Assembly (NCBI RefSeq): GCF_003148845.1
Contig: NZ_QGHA01000001.1
Span: 248,001 to 312,000, forward strand
From: Mucilaginibacter oryzae
Lineage (GTDB): Bacteria > Bacteroidota > Bacteroidia > Sphingobacteriales > Sphingobacteriaceae
Direction: 5' to 3'
DNA length: 64,000 nt
This document shows positions 1-7,833 of this stretch, one piece after another. The number at the start of each line of letters is the position of its first letter. Positions within the stretch are counted from its first letter, which is position 1. The notes under the pieces were generated by a model that saw only the letters and a list, made by a program, of their open reading frames with translations, had not been told where the DNA came from and did no database searches. The position numbers were made by a program, and so were the translations under genes.

Positions 1-96
1 GAAAATAATAACCAATTAAATGAACAACAGGTGGCTTAGTACAGCATTTTTACAGATTCGGGATATAATTTCATGGCAATAAATAAGTCAGGAAAA

Positions 97-1098
97 ATGA
101 AAAAACACATTGTTGCTGCCGCACTGCTTTTTGCCGCTGCAATTCCCTTTAAACTGAGCGCACAAACTTATGTGGCCGATAAAACCATAGCCCTTCCCGG
201 TAACGGCGGTTACGATTACCTGGCCATTGATCAGGTAAACCGTAACCTTTATGTATCTCACGCCACTACGGTCAATATCATTAACCTGGATACCGAACAA
301 CCGGTTGGCGTTATCGAAAGCATGAAAGGTGTACATGGTATAGCCATTGTAAACAAGCTTAACCGCGGTTTTATCAGCGATGGCAAAGCGAACGCGGTTG
401 TGGTATTTGATCTCAAAACATTTAAAACCATTACCACCGTTGCCCTTACGGGAGCAAACGGACCGGATGCCATTATGTACGACGCTTTTTCTGACAGGGT
501 ATTTACTTTTAATGGCGAAAGCAAAAACTCGTCGGTAATTAATCCTTTAACCTTAAAGCAGGTTGGTACCGTTGCACTTGGCGGCAGCCCGGAGTTCGCC
601 GTTAGCGATGGCAAAGGACTGATCTATAATAACCTTGAAGATAAAAGCAGCCTGGATGTTATCGACAGTAAAAAACTGAAGGTAGTTAAAAACCATCCGC
701 TGGCACCCTGCGGCGGCCCAACAGGTTTGGCGCTTGATGCGGTTAATAAACGTTTGTTTACTGTTTGCCGTGAAAATAAAGGTGTAAGCGTTGTTGATAT
801 TAATACCGGTAAAGTTATTGCTACACTGCCTATAGGTGCCGGTGTGGATGCAGTGGCTTACGATGCTGAAACTAAACTGATCTTCTGCTCGTGCGGCGAT
901 GGAGTTACCACCATCATCAAACAAAAATCAGCAAATGATTATGAAGTTGTTCAATCTCTTAAAACTGAAGAGCGTGCGCGTACTATGGCTTTGGATGTAA
1001 AAACGCATAAAATTTACCTCAGCGCAGCACAATTTGAGCCAGGCACACGTACAACAGTGCCGAATACCTTCAAAGTTTTGGTGTATAAACCAAAGTAA
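97..1098 (+). CDS. YncE-like secreted beta-propeller protein
   Basis: Predicted exported seven-bladed beta-propeller of the YncE/cytochrome-D1-like family. The ATG at 97 is preferred over the one at 73 because it directly opens a signal peptide (MKKHIVAAALLFAAAIPFKL, cleavage after SAQ) and has AGGAAAA just upstream; the eight extra residues from 73 are hydrophilic. Repeated blade motifs are visible (YLAIDQVNRNLYVSH, GLALDAVNKRLFTVC, AVAYDAETKLIFCSC, TMALDVKTHKIYLSA), each pairing a D-x-x-x-x-x-[LI]-[YF] turn with short strands. Relatives often bind ligands in the periplasm or act as scaffolds. No catalytic residues can be assigned, so the role is unknown. It stands alone, ahead of a gap and a desaturase gene. 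Confidence 0.8.
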   Translation: MKKHIVAAALLFAAAIPFKLSAQTYVADKTIALPGNGGYDYLAIDQVNRNLYVSHATTVNIINLDTEQPVGVIESMKGVHGIAIVNKLNRGFISDGKANAVVVFDLKTFKTITTVALTGANGPDAIMYDAFSDRVFTFNGESKNSSVINPLTLKQVGTVALGGSPEFAVSDGKGLIYNNLEDKSSLDVIDSKKLKVVKNHPLAPCGGPTGLALDAVNKRLFTVCRENKGVSVVDINTGKVIATLPIGAGVDAVAYDAETKLIFCSCGDGVTTIIKQKSANDYEVVQSLKTEERARTMALDVKTHKIYLSAAQFEPGTRTTVPNTFKVLVYKPK

Positions 1099-1223
1099 AT
1101 TTTATATAAAATAGCTGTGAAATATTCATGAAGAATTAATTTATTCCTGATATTACTAATTAAATTTTACAAAAAAATGAACTTTAATAGACGTTATTAC
1201 TATATTTAACGTTTTACCACTAT

Positions 1224-2261
1224 ATGATTAAAAAAACTGATTTTGTCTATTCACAGGAATCTGAACCCCACAGGATCCGGACGAAGAAAATTTTAAAAGA
1301 GTTTCCGCAACTGCGTAAGCTGATAGGTAAAAACCCCAAAACCATATGGGCCATTATCGGGCTTGTATCTTTCCAGGTGATATTGGCCTGGTTTGTACGC
1401 GACCAATCATGGTGGATTGTTTTTGGTGCAGCCTATCTTTTAGGTGCTTTTGCTGATCATGCCTTGTTTGTAATGATTCATGAATGTACCCACCAGTTGC
1501 TTTTTAAAAACCGTAATGCTAACCGCTGGGCATCTATGTTTGCCAATTTACCGCAAATATTGCCAAGCGCTATTTCGTTCGAAAAATACCACATCAAACA
1601 CCACGCTTTTCAGGGTGTGCATGAGTTGGATGCCGACCTGCCTAACAAATGGGAAGCAAAACTGATCAACAATTCGTTTTTTGGTAAAGCCTTATGGTTA
1701 TTGTTTTTCCCGGTGTTCCAGTTATTCCGTTTATCGCGTTTACGCGAGATTCATCCGTTTGATAAATGGATCCTGACCAACTGGTTGTTGCAGGCAGCTT
1801 TTACTACAGCTATAGCCTACTTTATGGGCTGGCACGCGGTAGCGTTCCTGTTACTCAGTTTTTCTTTTTCGGTTGGCCTGCACCCGCTTGGCGCCCGCTG
1901 GATCCAGGAGCATTACCTTACCGTTACCGAAGAGCAGGAAACCTACAGCTATTACGGTAATTTTAACGCGGTAGCGTTTAACGTAGGTTTTCATAATGAA
2001 CACCATGATTTTCCTTCTATCCCATGGAATAAACTCCCCGAGATCAGGAAAACGGCACCGGAATATTATGATACCCTGTACTACCATACCTCATGGACCA
2101 AACTGTTCTTCCAGTTTTTGTTCGACAGGGAAATCTCGTTATTTAACCGCATCGTTCGCCGTGACAGGGGAAAAGTAGCCCTAACCGATATCTCCAAACC
2201 AGATATCGACCTGGTAAAAGCCGAAGTTTCAAAACCCCAGCTTGAAGAAGTAGAAAAATAA
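1224..2261 (+). CDS. Sphingolipid Delta4-desaturase-like membrane fatty acid desaturase
   Basis: 345-residue membrane di-iron desaturase. Three histidine boxes are visible: HECTH (86-90), HIKHH (123-127) and HNEHH (257-261). Similarity from memory goes beyond the generic desaturase fold to dihydroceramide Delta4-desaturases (DEGS/DES1): an N-terminal segment resembling the Lipid_DES motif (DFVYSQESEPHRIRTKKIL), MFANLP followed by SISFEKYHIKHH, a DADLP motif, GLHPLGARWIQEHY, ETYSYYG, FNVGFHNEHHDFPSIPW and a tail with PEYYDTL and SLFNRIVRR. Hydrophobic segments flank the boxes. The family inserts a trans double bond into the sphingoid base of dihydroceramide using O2 and electrons from cytochrome b5 or ferredoxin. 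Bacteroidota make sphingolipids, so a ceramide-like substrate is plausible but inferred. Monocistronic with its own terminator. Confidence 0.85.
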   Translation: MIKKTDFVYSQESEPHRIRTKKILKEFPQLRKLIGKNPKTIWAIIGLVSFQVILAWFVRDQSWWIVFGAAYLLGAFADHALFVMIHECTHQLLFKNRNANRWASMFANLPQILPSAISFEKYHIKHHAFQGVHELDADLPNKWEAKLINNSFFGKALWLLFFPVFQLFRLSRLREIHPFDKWILTNWLLQAAFTTAIAYFMGWHAVAFLLLSFSFSVGLHPLGARWIQEHYLTVTEEQETYSYYGNFNAVAFNVGFHNEHHDFPSIPWNKLPEIRKTAPEYYDTLYYHTSWTKLFFQFLFDREISLFNRIVRRDRGKVALTDISKPDIDLVKAEVSKPQLEEVEK

Positions 2262-2262
2262 C

Positions 2263-2292
2263 AAAAAGGGCCCCTTTAAAAGGGCTCTTTTT
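2263..2292 (+). terminator. Rho-independent terminator after the desaturase gene
   Basis: Arms AAAAAGGGCCC (2263-2273) and GGGCTCTTTTT (2282-2292) form a nearly perfect stem beginning two bases after the desaturase stop codon and ending in a T run. Confidence 0.8.
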
Positions 2293-2390
2293 ATTAGATA
2301 CCGTACTCTTATCATGCTTACTAATGCCCCGGCACAAAAAATTAAACCTTTTTTATTGCACACCTTGTATCCATCCAAATAATTTACGTA

Positions 2391-2413
2391 TTTTGCTAAC
2401 AAAATTAGCAAAA
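2391..2413 (+). promoter_or_regulatory. Perfect 9-bp inverted repeat abutting a start codon
   Basis: TTTTGCTAA - CAAAA - TTAGCAAAA is a perfect palindrome whose last base is the A of the ATG at 2413. It could be a protein-binding operator covering the transcription start, or a weak A/T-rich RNA hairpin holding the initiation site of the downstream gene. Confidence 0.5.
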
Positions 2414-2856
2414 TGAATAACCTAAGCATATCCGACCAACTGGTAATTTTCAGCCGCTATATTGGTCAACAAGTACTGGTTAGCAGCAAGTTGAATGATA
2501 ATATCAGTACCGGCACGCTAAGCGGTATAAAATCAGATGCTATTGCGATTACAATTGACGGAATAAGCCGGTGGATTCCCCTGTATGACAATTTCAGGCT
2601 TTGCGAGATCAGGTTACTACTGAAACCTTTAAGAAAACAAACCGACGATATTAAGGCAACAGCCAACAGCTTGCTCAACCAGGCTTTTATAACTGCCTAT
2701 TATCAACAGTTGGGTTATGATGTACCTGTATTTATCTCACCAGGGCATCCATACAATGACGGTACATTAACGAACTTAACCTGGCTGATTATCGTACAGC
2801 TACCGAAATTTATCAACAGAATACATTGCTTTACGCCTTTAATTCGGTGTAGCTAA
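2413..2856 (+). CDS. Hypothetical protein with SH3/Sm-like N-terminus, possibly frameshifted near its C-terminus
   Basis: 147 residues, no signal peptide. The first half (residues about 8-75) alternates short hydrophobic strands with a GTLSGIKSDAIAITIDG segment, reminiscent of a small Sm-like or SH3-like barrel; this is weak structural inference. The last 27 residues in this frame are oddly hydrophobic and low in charge. Shifting by one base near 2763-2770 gives a far more ordinary tail (ELNLADYRTATEIYQQ, then NTLLYAFNSV) ending at a TAG at 2850-2852. A single-base deletion is therefore likely near the 3' end, whether real or a sequencing error. A perfect palindrome touches the start codon. 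I do not recognise the family. Confidence 0.55.
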   Translation: MNNLSISDQLVIFSRYIGQQVLVSSKLNDNISTGTLSGIKSDAIAITIDGISRWIPLYDNFRLCEIRLLLKPLRKQTDDIKATANSLLNQAFITAYYQQLGYDVPVFISPGHPYNDGTLTNLTWLIIVQLPKFINRIHCFTPLIRCS

Positions 2857-2988
2857 AGTACTGGTATGAATATTGTTAACCAGTTAACGTTTTGTTGTCC
2901 GTTTTTCATATTGAATAATAAAATCCAATAATTAATAACATCTTCATACTAAAAGACTTTATTTGCGTTATTATTCGCAATAGTTAAG

Positions 2989-3897
2989 ATGAGCCGATCA
3001 AAAAAATTAAATATACTGATACCACTTGTTTCGCTGTTTTTTTTAGCAGCATTTGCCAAGCACCGCCTGCTTGACAAGCAGGATATAACCGGCACGTTAA
3101 GCAGTAAGGAAATGGATGAAACTTCGGGTATAGCGGCGTCAACAATCAGTCCGGATACTTACTATGTGCATAATGACAGCGGGGATACCAGTCGCTTTTT
3201 TGCTATAACTCCCGAAGGTAAGTTAAAAACTACCATCTATTTTAAAGGAGATACCCATAACCCGCAGGGCGTTGCCGATTGCGAAGACATTGATGTTGGC
3301 CCGGGTCCGCAAAAAGATAAAAGCTATGTATACCTTGGCGATATTGGCGATAATGCCGGCAACCGTAAGTATATAACCGTTTACCGTTTTTTAGAAAACA
3401 AAGCCTGGGCAGCCGGTACCAACGCTAAAACTAATGCACCGGCTGTTGCTGTAAATTTCAGATACCCCGACGGCCCAAAAGATGCAGAAGCGATGATGGT
3501 TGATCCTATTGATAAGCAGTTGCTAATTGTAAGCAAACGCGGCGATACCGTGGCTATATATTCATCCCCGTTAAATTATAAAGCGAACGATACCATAACG
3601 CTTACTAAACGCGGCAAACTCTTTTTCCCCGGATTCAAGCCATTTAAATGGATCACGGCGGGTGATATCTCAAAAGACGGACAGCAAGTACTATTAAAAA
3701 GCTACGATAAAGTATATTACTGGCGCCGTCAAAACAATGAGCCGATCTGGGAAACCATGAGTCGCAAATACCGTGAATTGCCTTATAAAGGCGAAAAGCA
3801 GGGCGAAGCGATTGGCTTTACACCCGATGGAAAAGGGTATTATACAACCAGCGAGGGGGTGTTCGCGCCGATTTATTATTATAAATCCCCGGAGTGA
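2989..3897 (+). CDS. Exported beta-propeller-like protein of unknown function
   Basis: 302 residues with an N-terminal hydrophobic segment (about residues 8-24) after SRSKK, so a signal peptide or membrane anchor. The mature part has propeller-like repeats with acidic turns: EMDETSGIAAS, YYVHNDSGDTSRFFAI, GVADCEDIDVGPG, YVYLGDIGDNAGNRKYITVY, DAEAMMVDPIDKQLLIVSK, WITAGDISKDGQQVLLKSY and GEAIGFTPDGKGYYTTSEG. The clustered Asp/Glu (CEDIDVGPG, GDIGDNAGN, DAEAMMVD) suggest calcium binding, as in phytase-like and esterase-like propellers, but no specific catalytic set is recognisable. Its stop codon borders a tandem repeat. Function not assigned. Confidence 0.7.
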   Translation: MSRSKKLNILIPLVSLFFLAAFAKHRLLDKQDITGTLSSKEMDETSGIAASTISPDTYYVHNDSGDTSRFFAITPEGKLKTTIYFKGDTHNPQGVADCEDIDVGPGPQKDKSYVYLGDIGDNAGNRKYITVYRFLENKAWAAGTNAKTNAPAVAVNFRYPDGPKDAEAMMVDPIDKQLLIVSKRGDTVAIYSSPLNYKANDTITLTKRGKLFFPGFKPFKWITAGDISKDGQQVLLKSYDKVYYWRRQNNEPIWETMSRKYRELPYKGEKQGEAIGFTPDGKGYYTTSEGVFAPIYYYKSPE

Positions 3898-3904
3898 CTA
3901 AATT

Positions 3905-4144
3905 TTCTTTAAGGCTGGCGCTTGCGTGTCGCTCGTATCTTTACCACGATACAAGATTTATAAACCCGGCTGTTTATCGTTTGCCTAAACTGCACACGCG
4001 GTACGCGTGCGCAAGCGTTGGGATAAAATCTTCTTTAAAGCTGGTGCGCGCGTGTCGCGCGTATCTTTACCGCGATATAAGATCCATAAACATGTCTGCT
4101 TATCGTGCCTAAACTGCACATGCGACACGCGTACGCAAGCGTTG
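3905..4144. repeat. Two tandem copies of a roughly 115-bp palindromic REP-like element
   Basis: Copy 1 (3905-4020) and copy 2 (4031-4144) both start with TTCTTTAARGCTGG and end with GCAAGCGTTG. Each has complementary ends: CGCTTGCG/CGCAAGCG in copy 1 and GCGTGTCGC/GCGACACGC in copy 2. No coding sense is apparent; the short open frames here are by-products of the repeat. The form fits REP elements mobilised in trans by Y1-type (RAYT) transposases, which is inference. The region also carries the terminator at 4163-4206. Confidence 0.75.
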
Positions 4145-4162
4145 CCATTTTATTCTATCAAT

Positions 4163-4206
4163 AAAAAAAGCCATTCAGCGTTTAAAAACTGAATGGCTTT
4201 CTTTTT
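4163..4206. terminator. Bidirectional rho-independent terminator
   Basis: Arms AAAGCCATTCAG and CTGAATGGCTTT flank a 10-nt loop, with an A run on the left and a T run on the right. It can end transcription of the minus-strand alpha-galactosidase gene and of anything arriving from the left. Confidence 0.85.
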
Positions 4207-4222
4207 GGTGTTTCATTGGATT

Positions 4223-6442
4223 TTATTTCTCCAATTTCACCAGTAACACACCGTGCGGGGCTACTTTAGCGGTAAAAGTTTTGCCGGTGCTTACAATAAA
4301 TTTCTGCTGCCAAACATCGCGGTATTTGGTAAAGCCTTTTAAAACATCACCGGTTTTGTCCAGATCAATAGTTTGGTATTTATCAGACAAGTTGAAGATG
4401 CCGATTGCTTTGCTGCCATCCTTCAGTTCTTTAACCCAGATCTGGTAACCATCTTTTTTAACCTGCGGCATAGCGCCTTTGCCCAAGGCATCCTGGTCAA
4501 TAGCCAGTACTTCGTCGTTGGTAAGTAGGCTTAAAGTGAACCTATCCAGATGGCCCATATCACAGCCAATCAGCAAAGGTGCAGAAAGCAGGCTCCAAAG
4601 GCTGATGTGGGTATATTGCTCATCAAAACTCAGGCGCGTATTGTGCAGGCTTGGCCCCCAGCCCACTTTACCCACCACCAGCATATCCGGATCATTAAAA
4701 TGCCCCGGACCGGCATATGGCGAAGCTGCATCCTGCCTGAAACCGATATCGCTCATACTTCTCCACGTATCCTCGATATCGCCGGTTGTACGCCAGCTGT
4801 TACCACCGGTTTCGGCGCCCCATTTCCATACATCCCCCCAACCGTATTGGCAAAAGCTGAACATAATATCACGGTTAACTTTATTAAGTGATGAACGCAT
4901 CAGTTGGTAAGGCTTTTTCAATGCGGCCAAATCAGGGTTTGGCGGCGTAACCTCCGAATAGGAACACCAGTCATATTTCAGGTAATCGAAACCCCAGTCG
5001 GCATAAGTTTTTGCGTCCTGGTCTTCGTGTTGCCAGCTACCCAAAAATCCGCCGCAGGTACGCGGGCCCGGCGATGAATAGATACCTGTATGCAAGCCTA
5101 AACTATGCACATAATCGGTAAGGCGTTTCATATCCGGAAATTTGCTGTTGGATACTATGGCACCATCTGCCGCGCGGTTTTCGGCTTCCCATCCATCGTC
5201 AATGTTTACATAGTTCCAGCCGTAAGCGCTTAGCTTATCGGCCATAGCTTTTGCCGAAATCTTTACTTTATCCTCGTTAACACTTAATCCCCATGCATTC
5301 CAGCTGTTCCAGCCAAGCGCCGGGGTAAGGCCAATTTTATCACCAATACTAATAGTAAACTCTTTTGATTTTGTGCCGAGACTATTGCTTACGGTTAATG
5401 TAACCTTATAATCACCTGCCTGGCTAACCGAGCCGGTTATGATACCCGTAGCGGCATCCAGTTTTAAGCCCTCTGGCAGGCCTGTAGCTTTATAGGCAAG
5501 CGGCTTTTTACCGGTAGCGGGAACCAGGTACAGGAAAGGGTTACCCGGCCTTGCACCATAAACCTCTGGTCCGTTAATTTTTGGTTTGGCAGATGGAGAA
5601 GGCGTTAAGATGTACGGTGTGGTTTCGGTTTTAACAATATCCTTGCCCGATTTTTCATCATGAAAAGTATAAGCGATGTTGTATGATTTTTTTGCGAGCC
5701 TTGCTATCACAAACGAATAAGTAAACGGTTTACCCGATGTAAAATGAGCCGGGTTTGTTTTTTCGTAAATCACCGCACCGGTTTCGGGATCGGTAACTTT
5801 AAAGGCAAGTTGCCCCTGGTACTCGTACTTATTGGTAGTTTGCAGTTTGATGGCTTTGGCCAGGCTGTTATTTTCTTCAAAACTAAAATCGCCATCGGTG
5901 TTCACATGCACATTATCCATTACATCGGCCATTGCCAAAGTAAACTTCTCGCCGTAAATACCACCATCACCGCCGGTATCAAATACCCGGATAGCCAGCA
6001 CATTTTCCTGATCCCATAAAATAGCGGGGTTGTTGGCCGCGATGGTATAACTACGCCGACCGTAATGGCCATCTTTTATGGAACCGCCTGCACCGCCGTA
6101 TTTGGCTATCAGTTTACCATTCAGGTAAACCTCATCATTATCATCAACGCTGGCCAGGTTTAGGCGCACGCTATCTTTTAAAAACGACTTTTCTTTAAGC
6201 GATGCCGGGATCACTACATGGATGCGGTACCAGCCGAAGCCGTCGTAACTCGGATGGCCCTGACGTTCCCAATTGTGATTTACATCAATGTCCTGCCAGT
6301 TTTTATCGTTAAAAGTTGGCGACGCCCACTGTACCGAATCGCCTACGGCAAATTTCCAGCCTTTGTTAAGCTCAACCTCCTGTGCCGACACAGCAAGGCA
6401 GCCGCCGACCAGCAAAAGCAAGGTAAAAATCTTCTTAATCAT
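4223..6442 (-). CDS. Secreted GH27 alpha-galactosidase with N-terminal jelly-roll and Ig-like domains
   Basis: 739 residues. Signal peptide (residues 1-20, SAQ), then a sugar-hydrolase-type jelly roll (about 22-170; LNKGWKFAVGDS, GFGWYRIHVVIP, DDNDEVYLNGKLIAKYGG), a linker, a putative Ig/cadherin-like module (about 288-366; GLPEGLKLDAATGIITG) and a GH27 TIM barrel from about 372 (LTPALGWNSWNAWG, NIDDGWE). The nucleophile is expected at Asp491 in YLKYDWCSY and the acid/base at about Asp555 in RTTGDIEDTW, both GH27 signatures. The protein would release terminal alpha-galactose (or alpha-N-acetylgalactosamine or beta-arabinopyranose in relatives) from polysaccharide side chains such as galactomannan. 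That would fit the GH26 locus at 18-21 kb, though the two are unlinked. Single gene ending at a strong terminator. Confidence 0.92.
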   Translation of the reverse strand: MIKKIFTLLLLVGGCLAVSAQEVELNKGWKFAVGDSVQWASPTFNDKNWQDIDVNHNWERQGHPSYDGFGWYRIHVVIPASLKEKSFLKDSVRLNLASVDDNDEVYLNGKLIAKYGGAGGSIKDGHYGRRSYTIAANNPAILWDQENVLAIRVFDTGGDGGIYGEKFTLAMADVMDNVHVNTDGDFSFEENNSLAKAIKLQTTNKYEYQGQLAFKVTDPETGAVIYEKTNPAHFTSGKPFTYSFVIARLAKKSYNIAYTFHDEKSGKDIVKTETTPYILTPSPSAKPKINGPEVYGARPGNPFLYLVPATGKKPLAYKATGLPEGLKLDAATGIITGSVSQAGDYKVTLTVSNSLGTKSKEFTISIGDKIGLTPALGWNSWNAWGLSVNEDKVKISAKAMADKLSAYGWNYVNIDDGWEAENRAADGAIVSNSKFPDMKRLTDYVHSLGLHTGIYSSPGPRTCGGFLGSWQHEDQDAKTYADWGFDYLKYDWCSYSEVTPPNPDLAALKKPYQLMRSSLNKVNRDIMFSFCQYGWGDVWKWGAETGGNSWRTTGDIEDTWRSMSDIGFRQDAASPYAGPGHFNDPDMLVVGKVGWGPSLHNTRLSFDEQYTHISLWSLLSAPLLIGCDMGHLDRFTLSLLTNDEVLAIDQDALGKGAMPQVKKDGYQIWVKELKDGSKAIGIFNLSDKYQTIDLDKTGDVLKGFTKYRDVWQQKFIVSTGKTFTAKVAPHGVLLVKLEK

Positions 6443-6751
6443 TTATTAATGGTTTAAAATTTAAATTGAAGGCCCGCAGGCCGGTTAGTATCTGCATTTT
6501 AAAGGTACAATGATTTTGAAAAACAGGAAATGTATTGGTAACATTTATTTTATCCGATCATTGCGGGCCAACCTAAAGATTTGGTTAATATCAGCGTAAA
6601 CAACCAAAGAGCGATATCACAGTATTAAAACTGATTATCAGTCTCTTTAGCAGAGTTTATAGCAAACAACAGGCGGGCCAAAGTAAACTTAACACACAGT
6701 TTACGTTTTGGTTTAATACCCGCTTTACATTTACCACCATAAAAAAACAGG

Positions 6752-7117
6752 ATGAAAAAAGCTTTTTTAACCTTAGCGCTTGCAACCGCATGCATTGCGG
6801 CTGCTATAGCTGGCATTACCAACTTTGCCGGCAAATGGGAAGGCAAACTGGAAACCGAAACCGGCGACGTTTATCCGCTGCTGTATAATTTTCAGGTTGA
6901 TGGCGATAAGCTGAGCGGTACGGCCAAAACGCCCAAAGGTGATATGCCAATTGAAGACGGCAAAATAAACGGCAATGAATTTAAATTCACGGTTAGCATA
7001 GAGGATATCCACATTGTCCACACCGGCAAATTTTATGGCGACTCGGTTGGGGTTGATATTGAAGCTAACGGAACCAAAGTGCACACCACACTGAAAAGGT
7101 GCCCCCCTGCCCCCTAA
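6752..7117 (+). CDS. Small secreted protein, paralog 1 of 3; C-terminus overrun by a repeat
   Basis: 121 residues with signal peptide MKKAFLTLALATACIAAAIA. The mature domain matches the next two genes: GKWEGKL, YPLLYNFQVDGDKLSGTA, TPKGDMPIEDGKINGNEFKF and HTGKFYGDSVGVDI, then HTTLKR. This reads as a small antiparallel beta barrel or lipocalin-like sheet, but I do not know an assigned function. After TLKR the frame runs straight into a CCCCCT...AGGGG intergenic repeat, which supplies the last residues (CPPAP) and the stop codon, so the original C-terminus was probably replaced. AACAGG lies just upstream of the ATG. Confidence 0.75.
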   Translation: MKKAFLTLALATACIAAAIAGITNFAGKWEGKLETETGDVYPLLYNFQVDGDKLSGTAKTPKGDMPIEDGKINGNEFKFTVSIEDIHIVHTGKFYGDSVGVDIEANGTKVHTTLKRCPPAP

Positions 7118-7125
7118 AAGGGGAG
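7101..7125. repeat. C-rich palindromic repeat at the 3' end of paralog 1
   Basis: GCCCCCCTGCCCCCTAAAAGGGGAG contains CCCCT-AAA-AGGGG. The same word family (CCCCCTAACCCCCTGAAGGGGG) occurs at 53012-53033, where it also supplies a stop codon. Confidence 0.65.
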
Positions 7126-7170
7126 TTTGGCAATATGAGCTACATGATATAGTTCTTAGCAATCTTTTAA

Positions 7171-7265
7171 TCCCATAAATCACGGTTCAGAAAAATCGGT
7201 GTAATCAAAAACAATCGACGTAATCCCAAAAAATAAAAAACAGCGAAATCATCGTAATCAAAAAA
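7171..7265. repeat. Degenerate short-word repeat (GTAATC words)
   Basis: The words CGGTGTAATC, CGACGTAATC and ATCGTAATC recur, each followed by an A-rich stretch, in the gap between paralogs 1 and 2. Noncoding; no promoter core is obvious inside it. Confidence 0.5.
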
Positions 7266-7310
7266 ATAAACGGTTCTTTCTTTATATTTATAACAACCAA
7301 AATACAATTT

Positions 7311-7670
7311 ATGAAAAAGAAATTTTTTACTACAACCTTATTGGTAAGCTGCTTTATGATAGCACTTGCCGCCATAGCCGATTTAAATGGTAAATGGGCC
7401 GGAAAACTGGTAATGAGCGACGGACAGGAATATCCATTATTGTACAATTTTAAAGTTGACGGCGACAAACTAACCGGTACCGCTTTAACTCCCGAAGGTG
7501 ATGTTGACATTAAAGAAGGTAAAACAAACGGCACCGATTTTTCGTTTACCGTTTCAACCAGCGGCATTGTGATCCCTCATACAGGTAAATTCATGGGCGA
7601 TTCGATTAGTGTTGAACTGGATATCAACGGTTCAAAAGCTAACTCGATTTTAAAGAGACCAAAACAATAA
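7311..7670 (+). CDS. Small secreted protein, paralog 2 of 3
   Basis: 119 residues, signal peptide MKKKFFTTTLLVSCFMIALA followed by AIADLNGKWAGKL. The core repeats the family pattern: YPLLYNFKVDGDKLTGTA, TPEGDVDIKEGKTNG, FSFTVS, PHTGKFMGDSISVEL, then ILKRPKQ. It is close to paralog 1 and more distant from paralog 3, suggesting two successive tandem duplications. The conserved GKWxGxL strand, the D-G-K/M-x-N-G turn and the HTGK motif are probably the functional surface. It is periplasmic or extracellular and of unknown function. A TATATTTA box about 30 bp upstream of the ATG may be a promoter, and a terminator follows at 7721. Confidence 0.8.
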   Translation: MKKKFFTTTLLVSCFMIALAAIADLNGKWAGKLVMSDGQEYPLLYNFKVDGDKLTGTALTPEGDVDIKEGKTNGTDFSFTVSTSGIVIPHTGKFMGDSISVELDINGSKANSILKRPKQ

Positions 7671-7720
7671 ACACAAGATCACAAAATCCTTCATGCCGAA
7701 CTTTTTCGGCGCCCCTGGAT

Positions 7721-7752
7721 AAAAAACCTTACCGGTAGCGGTAAGGTTTTTT
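7721..7752 (+). terminator. Strong rho-independent terminator
   Basis: AAAAAACCTTACC - GGTAGC - GGTAAGGTTTTTT is a perfect 13-bp inverted repeat, usable on either strand, between paralogs 2 and 3. Confidence 0.9.
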
Positions 7753-7833
7753 ATTTTAAATAAACTTTAAAGAAATAAAATTGTATATAGTTTAACTCAC
7801 AACAAAATAACATCTGCTAAAACTATATCTGCA

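Noticed and set aside
3894..4192. Two short open frames in the 3905-4144 repeats
   Set aside because: They are translations of the tandem palindromic repeat and share its internal repetition.
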